The notes beneath the pieces are model-generated. The model had not been told where the DNA came from. It saw nothing but the letters and a program-made list of their open reading frames with translations, and did not search any database. The translations under genes were made by a program, and so were the position numbers. A stretch of DNA of 64,000 nucleotides from Ectopseudomonas composti (GTDB taxonomy: Bacteria; Pseudomonadota; Gammaproteobacteria; Pseudomonadales; Pseudomonadaceae): positions 1 to 64,000 of the forward strand of contig NZ_FOWP01000001.1 in the NCBI RefSeq assembly GCF_900115475.1. The letters run 5' to 3'. This document shows positions 25,075-34,528 of this stretch, piece after piece (within the stretch, counting starts at the first letter, position 1; the number at the start of each line of letters is the position of its first letter).

Positions 25075-26526
25075 ATGGTCTTTTCATCCAACGTCTTTTT
25101 GTTTCTGTTCCTGCCGGTCTTCCTCGGCCTGTATTACCTGTGTCCGAATCGCGGACGCAACCTGCTGATCCTGATCGGCAGCTACACCTTCTATGCCTGG
25201 TGGCGGGTCGATTTCCTCCTGCTGTTCGCCGCCGTGACACTGTGGAACTACGTCTTCGGCCTGCGCATCCAGGCGTATGCCGGCACCGAAACGGCACGCC
25301 GCTGGGTAGTGGCCGGGGTGGTCGGCAACCTGGCCACGCTGGGTTACTTCAAGTACGCCAACTTCGGTGTGGCCAACATCAACGCCGTGCTCGAATCGAT
25401 GGGGATGGAGCCCTTCGTGCTGACGTCGGTGATCCTGCCGATCGGTATTTCCTTCTACATCTTCCAGTCGATCAGCTACCTGATCGACGTGTATCGCCGC
25501 GATACCGAACCGACGCGTAACCTGATCAACTTCGCCGCCTTCATCGCCCTGTTCCCGCAGCTGATCGCCGGCCCGGTACTGCGCTACAAGGACCTGGCCG
25601 ACCAGTTCACCGACCGCACGCACAGCCTCGACAAGTTCAGCGAGGGCGCCACGCGCTTCATGCAGGGTTTCGTCAAGAAGGTGTTCATCGCCGACAGCCT
25701 GGCACCACTGGTGGACCACTGCTTCGCCCTGGACAACCCCAGCACCGGCGACGCCTGGCTGGGCATGATCGCCTACACCGCACAGCTCTACTTCGACTTC
25801 TCCGGCTACAGCGACATGGCCATCGGCCTGGGCCTGATGATGGGCTTCCGCTTCATGGAGAACTTCAATCAGCCCTACATCAGCCAATCGATCACCGAGT
25901 TCTGGCGGCGCTGGCACATCAGCCTGTCCACCTGGCTGCGTGACTACCTCTACGTGCCGCTGGGCGGCAACCGCCACGGCACCTTCAACACCTATCGCAA
26001 CCTGTTTCTGACCATGCTGCTGGGCGGTTTCTGGCACGGCGCCAACTGGACCTTCCTGATCTGGGGTGCCTGGCACGGCATGTGGCTGGCCATCGAACGG
26101 GCCATGGGCGTGAAGGCTGCACCGACGCTGTTCAACCCGCTGAAGTGGATCTTCACCCTGCTGCTGGTGATGCTCGGCTGGGTGATCTTCCGCGCCGAGA
26201 ACCTGGACGTGGCCGGGCGTATGTACGCCGCCCTGTTCAGTTTCAGCGACTGGCAGTTGAGCGAGCTGACCCTGGCGAGCATCACCGGCCTGCAGATGGT
26301 CACGCTGGTGCTGGCCTGGGTGGTGATTGCCGTCAACGGCGCCCGCCAGTTCATCGCCAGCCGCAACCGTGAGCCAGCGCTGACCCTGGCCAGCGCCGGT
26401 GTCGCCCTGCAGGCCATCGACCTGCGCATGGTGGCCGTGCGCGGCGCCCTGCTGCTGCTGTTCTGCGCCTCGCTGCTCAAGCTCTCGGCGCAGAGCTACT
26501 CCCCCTTCCTCTACTTCCAGTTCTGA
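25075..26526 (+). CDS. algI: Alginate O-acetylation membrane protein AlgI (MBOAT)
   Basis: 483 residues with about ten membrane helices, starting MVFSSNVFLFLFLPVFLGLYY. The membrane-bound O-acyltransferase signature is present: ITEFWRRWHISLSTWLRDYLY in the middle and the catalytic H321 in GGFWHGANWTFL (H322 in P. aeruginosa). It carries acetyl groups across the inner membrane to AlgJ/AlgX. ATG 25075 is preceded by GGAGAAGCAGG. It heads the algI-algJ-algF acetylation set, with spacings of 15 and 25 bp. Confidence 0.97.
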   Translation: MVFSSNVFLFLFLPVFLGLYYLCPNRGRNLLILIGSYTFYAWWRVDFLLLFAAVTLWNYVFGLRIQAYAGTETARRWVVAGVVGNLATLGYFKYANFGVANINAVLESMGMEPFVLTSVILPIGISFYIFQSISYLIDVYRRDTEPTRNLINFAAFIALFPQLIAGPVLRYKDLADQFTDRTHSLDKFSEGATRFMQGFVKKVFIADSLAPLVDHCFALDNPSTGDAWLGMIAYTAQLYFDFSGYSDMAIGLGLMMGFRFMENFNQPYISQSITEFWRRWHISLSTWLRDYLYVPLGGNRHGTFNTYRNLFLTMLLGGFWHGANWTFLIWGAWHGMWLAIERAMGVKAAPTLFNPLKWIFTLLLVMLGWVIFRAENLDVAGRMYAALFSFSDWQLSELTLASITGLQMVTLVLAWVVIAVNGARQFIASRNREPALTLASAGVALQAIDLRMVAVRGALLLLFCASLLKLSAQSYSPFLYFQF

Positions 26527-26541
26527 GCGGAGGCCGAGCTT

Positions 26542-27675
26542 ATGAATCGCCCCATCAAAACCTTGTACGTCGTGCTGTTCATCCTGTTGCTGCTGCCCGT
26601 CAGCCTGCTGGCCCTGAGCAAGCTCGGCGCTTACCGCATGCCAGCGCAGCCGAGCGTGCTCGACGGCGGCCTGGCCAAGAGCATCGAGCACCACTATGAC
26701 GAGAATTTTCCGCTCAAGCAGGCAGGTATCAACCTCTGGGCCGCCCTGGAATACCTGGCGTTCGGCGAGGGCCGCAGTGGCCTGGTAGTCGGTGAAGACG
26801 GCTGGCTGTACTCGGACGAGGAGTTCGACCCAGTGGCCGACGGTCAGCGCCAGTTGCGCGACAACCTGGCGCTGATCCGTGGCGTGCAGCGCCAGCTGGA
26901 AGAACGCGATATCCAGCTGCTGCTGGCCATCGTCCCGGCCAAGACCCGTCTGTATCCAGAACATACCGGCACTCACCAGCCCAGCGCCCTGCAGCGCAGC
27001 CTGTACCCGCGCTTCCATCGCGCGCTGCGTAACGCCGGAATCGCCGCACCGGACCTGCTCGGCCCGCTGCAGGCAGCCAAGCGCGAAGCACCGATGTTCC
27101 TGCGCACCGACACCCACTGGACCCCGCAAGGGGCCGACGTCACCGCACGCGCCCTGAGCGACGTGGTACGCAGCGCCATGCAGTTGCGTGGCGAGCCACA
27201 GCAGTTCGTCACCGAGACCGTGGAAACCCGCTCGCACCAGGGCGACCTGACCCGCTTCCTGCCGCTGGCACCGCTGTTCGAAAGCCTGATGCCGCAAGCC
27301 GACCGCCTGCAGCAGCGCGAGACCCACGCTGCCGAGGGCAGCAGCGACGACCTGTTCGGCGACAGCGACCTGCCAGTGACGTTGGTCGGCACCAGCTACA
27401 GCGCCAACCCGGCCTGGAACTTCGCCGGCGCCCTGCGTGAGCACCTGCAGCGCGACCTGGCCAACCACGCCGAGGAAGGCGGCGGCCCGCTGGTGCCGAT
27501 GCTCAAGTACCTGCAAAGCGACGAACTGAAGAACAACCCACCGCAGTTGGTGATCTGGGAATTCCCCGAGCGCTACCTGCCGATGACCAGCGACTTCACC
27601 GACTTCGACCCGCAATGGCTCGCCGCACTCAAAGACGGCGGCGAGCGCCAGGGACTGGCTGCCGCCAGCCACTGA
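26542..27675 (+). CDS. algJ: Alginate O-acetyltransferase AlgJ
   Basis: 377 residues, an AlgX-like SGNH-type protein held by an N-terminal signal anchor (LYVVLFILLLLPVSLLALS). The catalytic set is D190-x-H192 (RTDTHWTPQG) and S285 (LVGTSYSANP). It is required for O-acetylation and probably relays acetyl from AlgI to AlgX; it lacks the AlgX carbohydrate-binding module. The start is ATG 26542 with GGAGGCCGAGCTT upstream. Confidence 0.96.
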   Translation: MNRPIKTLYVVLFILLLLPVSLLALSKLGAYRMPAQPSVLDGGLAKSIEHHYDENFPLKQAGINLWAALEYLAFGEGRSGLVVGEDGWLYSDEEFDPVADGQRQLRDNLALIRGVQRQLEERDIQLLLAIVPAKTRLYPEHTGTHQPSALQRSLYPRFHRALRNAGIAAPDLLGPLQAAKREAPMFLRTDTHWTPQGADVTARALSDVVRSAMQLRGEPQQFVTETVETRSHQGDLTRFLPLAPLFESLMPQADRLQQRETHAAEGSSDDLFGDSDLPVTLVGTSYSANPAWNFAGALREHLQRDLANHAEEGGGPLVPMLKYLQSDELKNNPPQLVIWEFPERYLPMTSDFTDFDPQWLAALKDGGERQGLAAASH

Positions 27676-27700
27676 CTCATCCCCCTAGGAGGACTATCCG

Positions 27701-28348
27701 ATGAACACTCAAACCACCCTACGCCGCTTCACCCTGGGCGCCTGCGCCCTGGCCCTGGGCCTCGGCATGTTCCAGGCACAGGCCGACGACGGCGCCCTCT
27801 ACGGGCCCAAGGCACCGAAAGGCTCGGCCTTCGTTCGCGCCTACAACGCCAGCAGCGCCGAACTCGACGTCAGCGTCGGCCAGACCCAACTCAAGCAGGT
27901 CGCGCCGCTGGGCTCGAGTGACTTCAAGTTCCTCCCGGCCGGCAGCTATCAGGCACAGGTCGGCAGCACACAGATGCCGGTCGACCTGCAGGCCGAGCGT
28001 TACTACACCCTGGTCAGCCAGACCGGCGCCAAGCCGCGCCTGGTCGAGGAACCGCCCTTCACCAGCCGGCAGAAAGCCCTGCTGCGCGTGCAGAACCTGA
28101 CCGACAGCACCCTCAGTCTGAAGACCGCCGACGGCAAGACCGCCGTGGTCGCCGATGTGAAGCCGGACGGCCGTGGCGACCGCGAGATCAACCCGGTCAA
28201 GGTCGGCCTGGCGCTGTTCGATGGCGAGCGCAAGGTCGCCGACCTGAAACCGGTGACCCTGGAGCGCGGCGAAGTGGTCAGCCTGTTCGTCACCGGCGGC
28301 CAGGGCAAGCTGTCGCCCGTGTGGGTCAAGCGCCCCATCGACGGTTAA
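27701..28348 (+). CDS. algF: Alginate acetylation accessory protein AlgF
   Basis: 215 residues, periplasmic. The signal peptide is LGACALALGLGMFQAQAD and the body has two beta-sandwich-like halves (SAFVRAYNASSAELDVSVG; KALLRVQNLTDSTLSL). It is needed for acetylation, with no known catalytic residues. GGAGGACTATCCG before ATG 27701 gives a strong Shine-Dalgarno. The TAA stop is the TTAA end of a miniature palindromic element that fills the gap to algA. Confidence 0.95.
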   Translation: MNTQTTLRRFTLGACALALGLGMFQAQADDGALYGPKAPKGSAFVRAYNASSAELDVSVGQTQLKQVAPLGSSDFKFLPAGSYQAQVGSTQMPVDLQAERYYTLVSQTGAKPRLVEEPPFTSRQKALLRVQNLTDSTLSLKTADGKTAVVADVKPDGRGDREINPVKVGLALFDGERKVADLKPVTLERGEVVSLFVTGGQGKLSPVWVKRPIDG

Positions 28349-28463
28349 GGAAACGCTGAAATAGCCGTCATTCCCGCGCAGGCGGGACTCCAGAACCTAC
28401 GTAGTCCCTGGGCTACCGCCTTCGCGGGAGTGACGATAAATGGCTTTTTCAGAACGTTCTTAA
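28345..28463. mobile_element. Miniature palindromic element (MITE-like) between algF and algA
   Basis: Both ends read inward as TTAAG..A(A)CG..CTGAAAnAGCC, followed by CGTCA(T/C)TCCCGCG (28366-28378 and, inverted, 28423-28435; 12 of 13 match) and a GCAGGCGGG / CCGCCTTCG inner arm. About 119 bp, no coding capacity. TTAA occurs at each boundary and may be a duplicated target. Elements with GTCATTCCCGCG cores are widespread in proteobacteria. Confidence 0.7.
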
Positions 28464-28563
28464 GGCAGCGAGTTTTTTCTAGAACAAGGAAAACGGCGGG
28501 TACACGCCGCACCGACACGACACGGGCATCCATCTCGTAATGAACGTTAAGGAGAGACACCTC

Positions 28564-30000
28564 ATGACCCCCATCATCCTTTCCGGTGGCAGCGGCTCCC
28601 GACTCTGGCCTCTTTCGCGCAAGCTGTACCCCAAGCAGTTCCTCGCCCTGACCGGCGAGCAGACCCTGTTCCAACAGACCCTGCAGCGCCTCTCCATCGA
28701 AGGCATGCAGCCGCCGGTGCTGGTGGCCAACCAGGAACACCGGTTCATCGTCCAGGAGCAGCTGGAGCAGATCGACCAGCAGGCACAACTGCTGCTGCTC
28801 GAACCCTTCGGCCGCAACACGGCACCGGCCGTGGCCATGGCCGCCTTGCAACTGATGGCCGAAGGCCGTGACGAGCTGATGCTGGTGCTGCCGGCCGATC
28901 ACGTGCTGGACGACCAGCAAGCCTTCCGCCAGGCCCTGGCGCTGGCCACCGTGGCCGCCGAGAAAGGCGAGATGGTGCTGTTCGGCGTGCCGGCCAACCG
29001 CCCTGAAACCGGCTACGGCTACATCCGCGGCAAGGCCGACGAAGCCCTGCCCGATGGCGTCGCGCGCGTCGCCAGTTTCGTCGAGAAGCCCGATGCCCTG
29101 CGCGCCACCGAGTACGTCAAGAGTGGCGACTACTACTGGAACAGCGGCATGTTCCTGTTCCGCGCCAGCCGCTTCCTGGAAGAACTCAAGCAGCACGACG
29201 TGGACATCTACGACACCTGCCTGCTGGCGCTCGAACGCAGCCAGCGCAAGGACGCCGAGATCGCCATCGACCCGGCCACCTTCGCCTGCTGCCCGGACAA
29301 CTCCATCGACTATGCGGTAATGGAGAAGACCCAACGCGCCTGCGTGGTGCCGCTGACCGCTGGCTGGAACGACGTTGGTAGCTGGTCGTCGATCTGGGAA
29401 GTGCACGACAAGGACGACGCCGGCAACGTCATCAGCGGTGACGTGCTGCTCGAGGACAGCCGCAACTGCCTGGTGCACGGCAACGGCAAGCTGGTGTCGG
29501 TGCTCGGCCTGGACGACATCGTCGTCGTGGAGACGAAAGACGCCACCATGATCGCCCACAAGGACCGCGTGCAGGACGTCAAGAAACTGGTCAACAAGCT
29601 CGACGAACAGGGCCGCAGCGAGACCCAGAACCATTGCGCCGTGTACCGCCCGTGGGGCTCGTACGACTCGGTGGACATGGGCGGTCGTTTCCAGGTCAAG
29701 CACATCACCGTCAAGCCCGGCGCGCAGCTGTCGCTGCAGATGCACCACCACCGGGCCGAACACTGGATCGTGGTATCCGGCACGGCCAGGGTCACCTGCG
29801 ACGACCGTGAGTTCCTGCTCACCGAGAACCAGTCCTGCTACATCCCGATGACCTCCGTACACCGCCTGGCCAACCCGGGCAAGATCCCGCTGGAGATCAT
29901 CGAGGTGCAGTCCGGCACCTACCTGGGCGAGGACGATATCGAGCGTCTGGAAGACGTGTACGGCCGCAGCGATGCGGTAGCAGCCGTCGCCGCCCACTGA
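28564..30000 (+). CDS. algA: Bifunctional mannose-6-phosphate isomerase / GDP-mannose pyrophosphorylase AlgA
   Basis: 478 residues. The N-terminal pyrophosphorylase domain has the signature GGSGSRLWPLSRKLYPKQF, then VEKP and the sugar-binding NSGMFLFRA. The C-terminal cupin isomerase domain has LQMHHHRAEHWIVVSGTA, the metal site. It supplies GDP-mannose to AlgD from fructose-6-phosphate (with AlgC, elsewhere). ATG 28564 follows AAGGAGAGACACCTC; an ATG 24 bp upstream is rejected because it precedes that Shine-Dalgarno. It is last in the operon but 215 bp from algF because of a miniature element, so an internal promoter is possible. Confidence 0.97.
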   Translation: MTPIILSGGSGSRLWPLSRKLYPKQFLALTGEQTLFQQTLQRLSIEGMQPPVLVANQEHRFIVQEQLEQIDQQAQLLLLEPFGRNTAPAVAMAALQLMAEGRDELMLVLPADHVLDDQQAFRQALALATVAAEKGEMVLFGVPANRPETGYGYIRGKADEALPDGVARVASFVEKPDALRATEYVKSGDYYWNSGMFLFRASRFLEELKQHDVDIYDTCLLALERSQRKDAEIAIDPATFACCPDNSIDYAVMEKTQRACVVPLTAGWNDVGSWSSIWEVHDKDDAGNVISGDVLLEDSRNCLVHGNGKLVSVLGLDDIVVVETKDATMIAHKDRVQDVKKLVNKLDEQGRSETQNHCAVYRPWGSYDSVDMGGRFQVKHITVKPGAQLSLQMHHHRAEHWIVVSGTARVTCDDREFLLTENQSCYIPMTSVHRLANPGKIPLEIIEVQSGTYLGEDDIERLEDVYGRSDAVAAVAAH

Positions 30001-30007
30001 GCGCTTC

Positions 30008-30032
30008 GTAGCCCGGATGCAATCCGGGCTAC
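30008..30032. repeat. Palindrome GTAGCCCGGAT...ATCCGGGCTAC after algA
   Basis: A single REP-like palindrome 8 bp after the algA stop, same family as 10414-10473. It may stabilise or end the alginate message; no U-tract follows directly. Confidence 0.7.
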
Positions 30033-30063
30033 GTCCTTGTTCATCCGGGGCATGCGCAACGCC

Positions 30064-30089
30064 CCCCTCTCCCATTCATGGGAGAAGGG
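30064..30089. repeat. Second copy of the CCCTCTCCCAT palindrome
   Basis: CCCTCTCCCAT-TC-ATGGGAGAAGGG resembles the repeat at 5434-5459. It lies in the 251-bp gap after algA; nothing else in that gap is recognisable. Confidence 0.65.
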
Positions 30090-30251
30090 TTGGGGAAAGG
30101 GCAGAAGACGCCACGCAGTCGCAGGCTCTCCCTTTCCCTGCCCCTTTCCCGCTGAGTGAAGGAGGCTGTCACACCCTGCGACAGCCCTCGCGGTTACCCT
30201 GACCAGACACCTTGTGTAGGATGAGCGCAGACTTCGCAAAAGGCTGCCCGC

Positions 30252-30716
30252 ATGCTGTTCGGTGTCGTACTCGTCATTACCTGGCTGATCCTGCTGATCC
30301 GCTACCCGACCAAGGCCCTGCCGGTGTCCATGGCCGCACTGGTCGGTCTCGGCCTGGTGTCAACCTGGGTGCTCTGGCAGGAAACCCGCGACGAACGCTA
30401 CCTCGCCCATCTCGAACTGCGCCTGGGCTTCGACCCGCAGCGCTGTCCTGCTGATCGCCCGCTGGCCATCGACCTGAAGAACGGCAGCGATGCAGCGCTG
30501 CTGGAGCTGCGCTGGGAAGTCGCCGCCTACCGCCCCGGCAACGCCACCAACCTGGCCCAGCGCCTGTATGAATCGCCGCGCTACAGCGGCCCGGGCGAGC
30601 TTCTGCCTGGCGCCAGCTGGAGTGACTGCATGCCCCTGCCCGATCTGCGCAGCGGCTATCGCCCAGCTACGCTGGAGTTTCGCGCCGAGCGCCTGCAGGG
30701 CAAGTTCATTCGCTGA
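30252..30716 (+). CDS. Membrane protein of unknown function
   Basis: 154 residues: two N-terminal hydrophobic segments (MLFGVVLVITWLILLIRYP and VSMAALVGLGLVSTWVLW) and a soluble domain of about 105 residues with two cysteines (PQRCPADRP, SDCMPLP), probably periplasmic and disulphide-bonded. The pattern resembles a multi-helix membrane protein that Pseudomonas genomes carry as a hypothetical; I do not know a function. The start ATG has weak upstream GGCTGCCCGC. Confidence 0.6.
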   Translation: MLFGVVLVITWLILLIRYPTKALPVSMAALVGLGLVSTWVLWQETRDERYLAHLELRLGFDPQRCPADRPLAIDLKNGSDAALLELRWEVAAYRPGNATNLAQRLYESPRYSGPGELLPGASWSDCMPLPDLRSGYRPATLEFRAERLQGKFIR

Positions 30717-30735
30717 TACCTGCTGCTCACCTGCC

Positions 30736-30802
30736 GTAGGAGCGAGCTCTGCTCGCGAAGCTTGTGACGTCACCTACGCTCGCGAGCAGCGCTCGACTCT
30801 AC
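30736..30802. repeat. REP pair, GTAGGAGCGAGCTCTGCTCGCGA type
   Basis: GTAGGAGCGAGCTCTGCTCG and the inverted CGCGAGCAGCGCTCGACTCTAC flank TGACGTCA. Another pair is at 40599-40663 and a half copy at 12399-12426. Confidence 0.8.
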
Positions 30803-30836
30803 AATGCCCAACATCCATTGCCAGGGAATCTCCGCC

Positions 30837-31667
30837 ATGCCCCAACCCAGCGTCCTTATAACCGGCTGCTCCAGCGGCATCGGCCGCGCCCTGGCCGATA
30901 CCTTCAAGGCGGGCGGCTACGCCGTCTGGGCCACGGCGCGTAAGGAGACCGATCTGGCCGTCCTGCAGCAGGACGGGTTCAACGCCGTGCAGCTCGACGT
31001 CAATGACGGCGAGGCCTTAGAGCAACTGGCCGCTCGCCTGAGCGAGGAAATCGGCGGCCTCGATGTGCTGATCAACAACGCCGGCTATGGTGCCATGGGC
31101 CCACTGCTCGACGGCGGCGTGGAGGCCATGCAGCGGCAGTTCGAGACCAACGTGTTCTCCATCGTCGGCGTGACCCGCGCGTTCTTCCCGCTGCTACGCC
31201 GCAGCCGTGGCCTGGTGGTCAATATCGGCAGCGTTTCCTCGGTGCTGGTGACGCCCTTCGCCGGCGCCTACTGTGCCTCCAAGGCCGCAGTACATGCGCT
31301 GAGCGACGCCCTGCGCATGGAGCTGGCGCCCTTCTCCATCGAGGTGCTGGAAGTGCAACCCGGCGCTATCGCCTCCAGCTTTGGCGCCAACGCCAGCCAG
31401 CAGGCCGAGGCGCTGATCCGCGAAGACTCGCCCTGGTGGCCGCTGCGCGAGGGCATCCGCGCCCGCGCCAATGCCTCGCAGGACAACCCGACCCCGGCCA
31501 GTGAGTTCGCCGCGCAGCTGTTGGCCGCCGTGCAGCGTGACAAGCGCCCGCGGCTGTTACACCTGGGCAATGGCAGCCGCGCCCTGCCGCTGCTCGCCAT
31601 GCTGCTGCCCAAGGCCCTGCTGGAGCGGGTGCTGAGCAAACGCTTCGGCCTGGCGCAGCAGCTGTGA
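30837..31667 (+). CDS. Short-chain dehydrogenase/reductase (SDR)
   Basis: 276 residues of classical SDR type: cofactor motif TGCSSGIG (9-16), NNAGYG, and the catalytic S...YxxxK in GSVSSVLVTPFAGAYCASKA. R-rich ATARKETDL after strand 2 suggests NADP(H) preference. The substrate cannot be read from sequence. I start at ATG 30837 (CAGGGAATCT upstream) instead of the ATG 33 bp earlier, since PSVLITG begins the first strand. The stop overlaps the next gene by GTGA, so the two are coupled. Confidence 0.88.
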   Translation: MPQPSVLITGCSSGIGRALADTFKAGGYAVWATARKETDLAVLQQDGFNAVQLDVNDGEALEQLAARLSEEIGGLDVLINNAGYGAMGPLLDGGVEAMQRQFETNVFSIVGVTRAFFPLLRRSRGLVVNIGSVSSVLVTPFAGAYCASKAAVHALSDALRMELAPFSIEVLEVQPGAIASSFGANASQQAEALIREDSPWWPLREGIRARANASQDNPTPASEFAAQLLAAVQRDKRPRLLHLGNGSRALPLLAMLLPKALLERVLSKRFGLAQQL

Positions 31668-32032
31668 GCCAGAGCCTGCCCGTGCGCTACTACGCCGTCG
31701 CGGGCGTGATCGCGGCCGTGCTGCTGAACCTGCTGCTGCGCACCTTCGTGCGCCTGGGCGGCGTGTTCACCACCCTGCTGATCGCCGCCGCCATCGCGGC
31801 CGGTTTGGCGCTGGTGTTTCACTGGCGTCAGGGACGTGCACCGAGCAACGCCGAACGCTGGCGCTTCACGGCTCTCTACGGCAGTGTGCTCGGTCTACTT
31901 TACCTGGGCCTGCTAGGCATGATGTACCTTCAAGACACACCCAGCCCCATGGGCCTGTTTCTCTTCAGCCTGCACTACCTGTGCTACCCCGTACTGGCCT
32001 GGCTGGCGTTTTCGCCACGCCATGGCCGCTGA
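31664..32032 (+). CDS. Small multi-helix membrane protein
   Basis: 122 residues with four hydrophobic segments (YYAVAGVIAAVLLNLLLRTF; GVFTTLLIAAAIAAGLALVF; FTALYGSVLGLLYLGLLGMM; GLFLFSLHYLCYPVLAWLAF). The GTG start at 31664 overlaps the SDR stop (GTGA), indicating translational coupling. Family unknown. It probably belongs to a two-gene unit with the SDR. Confidence 0.65.
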   Translation: MSQSLPVRYYAVAGVIAAVLLNLLLRTFVRLGGVFTTLLIAAAIAAGLALVFHWRQGRAPSNAERWRFTALYGSVLGLLYLGLLGMMYLQDTPSPMGLFLFSLHYLCYPVLAWLAFSPRHGR

Positions 32033-32055
32033 TTTTTTGTCAGGATGACTGCGCC

Positions 32056-33216
32056 ATGCTGCACACACTCGCCGTCGCCAACTACCGCTCGATCAATAGC
32101 CTGATCCTGCCGCTGGGCCGGCTCAACCTGATCACCGGCGCCAATGGCAGCGGCAAGTCCAATCTCTACCGCGCACTGCGTCTGCTGGCGGAAACCGCCC
32201 AGGGCGGCGTGATCAATGCGCTAGCGCGCGAGGGCGGGCTGGAGTCGAGTTTCTGGGCCGGACCGGAGAAAATCTCCCGGCGCATGCGTAACGGCGAGGT
32301 ACCGGTACAGGGCGGCCCACGACAGAACGTGATGCGCCTGCGCCTGGGCTTTGCCGGCGAGGATTTCGGCTATGCGATTTCCCTTGGTCTGCCCGAGCCA
32401 AGCACCTCGGCCTTCGCCCTCGATCCGGAAATCAAGCGTGAGTGCATCTGGGCCGGTGCCAGCTACCGCCCCGCCTCGCTGCTGGTGGATCGCGCCGGGC
32501 CCATGGTGCGCATGCGCGAAGGGCGCAGCTGGCAGGTACTGGCCCAGCACGTGCCGAACTACGACAGCCTGTTCGACCAGATCGGCAACGACCCGAACTG
32601 CCCGGAAGTCTTTCAGCTACGCGAAACCATCCGCCGCTGGCGCTTCTACGATCACTTTCGCAGCGACGCCGAGGCCCCGGCGCGCCAACCGCAACTGGGC
32701 ACGCGTACGCCGGTGCTGCATCACGATGGTCGCGACCTGGCCGCCGCCCTGCAGACCATCCGCGAAATCGGTGACCGCACGGCGCTGGATGCCGCCATCG
32801 ACGATGCCTTTCCCGGCAGCCGTTTGCATATCGACTTCCAGCCCGGCGGACGTTTCGCCGTGGAACTGCGTCAGGAGGGATTGCTGCGTCCGTTGAGCGC
32901 CGCCGAGCTGTCCGACGGCACGTTGCGCTACCTGCTGCTGGTCGCCGCCTTGCTCACGCCTCGGCCGCCCTCGCTCATGGTGCTCAACGAGCCGGAAACC
33001 AGCCTGCACCCAGACTTGCTACCGGCACTCGGGCGCCTGATCAGCGCCGCCTCGAAACATACCCAGGTGTGGGTCGTCTCCCACGCCAGCCGCCTGATCG
33101 CCACGCTCAGGGAAAACCCCGACTGCAACACCCTGGAGCTGGACAAGCAACTCGGCCAGACCTGCATCCACGGCCAAGGCATGCTCGACGAACCGCCCTG
33201 GCACTGGCCGGATTGA
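32056..33216 (+). CDS. Stand-alone SMC/RecF-like AAA ATPase
   Basis: 386 residues: Walker A GANGSGKS (28-35) in LNLITGANGSGKSNLYRALR, an ABC-like signature LSDGTLRYLLL, Walker B with MVLNEPETSLHPDLLPAL and the switch histidine in WVVSHASRLI. This is the layout of AAA_21/AAA_15-type predicted ATPases related to RecF and OLD proteins, but without a nuclease domain. The N-terminus (MLHTLAVANYRSINSL) is typical of the family. No nuclease partner lies beside it, and its role is unknown. Confidence 0.8.
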   Translation: MLHTLAVANYRSINSLILPLGRLNLITGANGSGKSNLYRALRLLAETAQGGVINALAREGGLESSFWAGPEKISRRMRNGEVPVQGGPRQNVMRLRLGFAGEDFGYAISLGLPEPSTSAFALDPEIKRECIWAGASYRPASLLVDRAGPMVRMREGRSWQVLAQHVPNYDSLFDQIGNDPNCPEVFQLRETIRRWRFYDHFRSDAEAPARQPQLGTRTPVLHHDGRDLAAALQTIREIGDRTALDAAIDDAFPGSRLHIDFQPGGRFAVELRQEGLLRPLSAAELSDGTLRYLLLVAALLTPRPPSLMVLNEPETSLHPDLLPALGRLISAASKHTQVWVVSHASRLIATLRENPDCNTLELDKQLGQTCIHGQGMLDEPPWHWPD

Positions 33217-33223
33217 GACGTCC

Positions 33224-33303
33224 GTAGGGTGCGCCGCGCGCACCGGCTTCTAATCGCTATCAGCTACGGTCCAGCAAAGCGCGGTGCGCACTGCGCACCC
33301 TAC
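33224..33303. repeat. REP pair, GTAGGGTGCGCC type (second copy)
   Basis: GTAGGGTGCGCCGCGCGCACCG and the inverted GCGGTGCGCACTGCGCACCCTAC flank about 37 bp. Same family as 8981-9074. It lies between the convergent ATPase and trxB genes. Confidence 0.82.
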
Positions 33304-33309
33304 GTGTTC

Positions 33310-34317
<1,008 letters not shown>

Positions 34318-34528
34318 CTAGGGGAAGGCTTGAAAGGTGAGAGCCCCGCAAAAAAGGAAACTGGGCGCAAGGCTATCGGCGCGGCTTGCGAAGCGGAAAT
34401 ATCCATTACCAATTCAGCGCATAGAATCCGACTATGGCTGCCTGGGTTGAACCTGGCTGCCTGTCTGAACTTTCGCCGCAGCGGCGAAGTCGGTATGGTC
34501 GCGCGCATCAACCACTCAGGAGACCGCC

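Noticed and set aside
25084..27672. 862-residue minus-strand frame opposite algI and algJ
   Set aside because: Very long but antisense to two genes with conserved catalytic residues; its sequence is Gln/His/Val-rich shadow protein.
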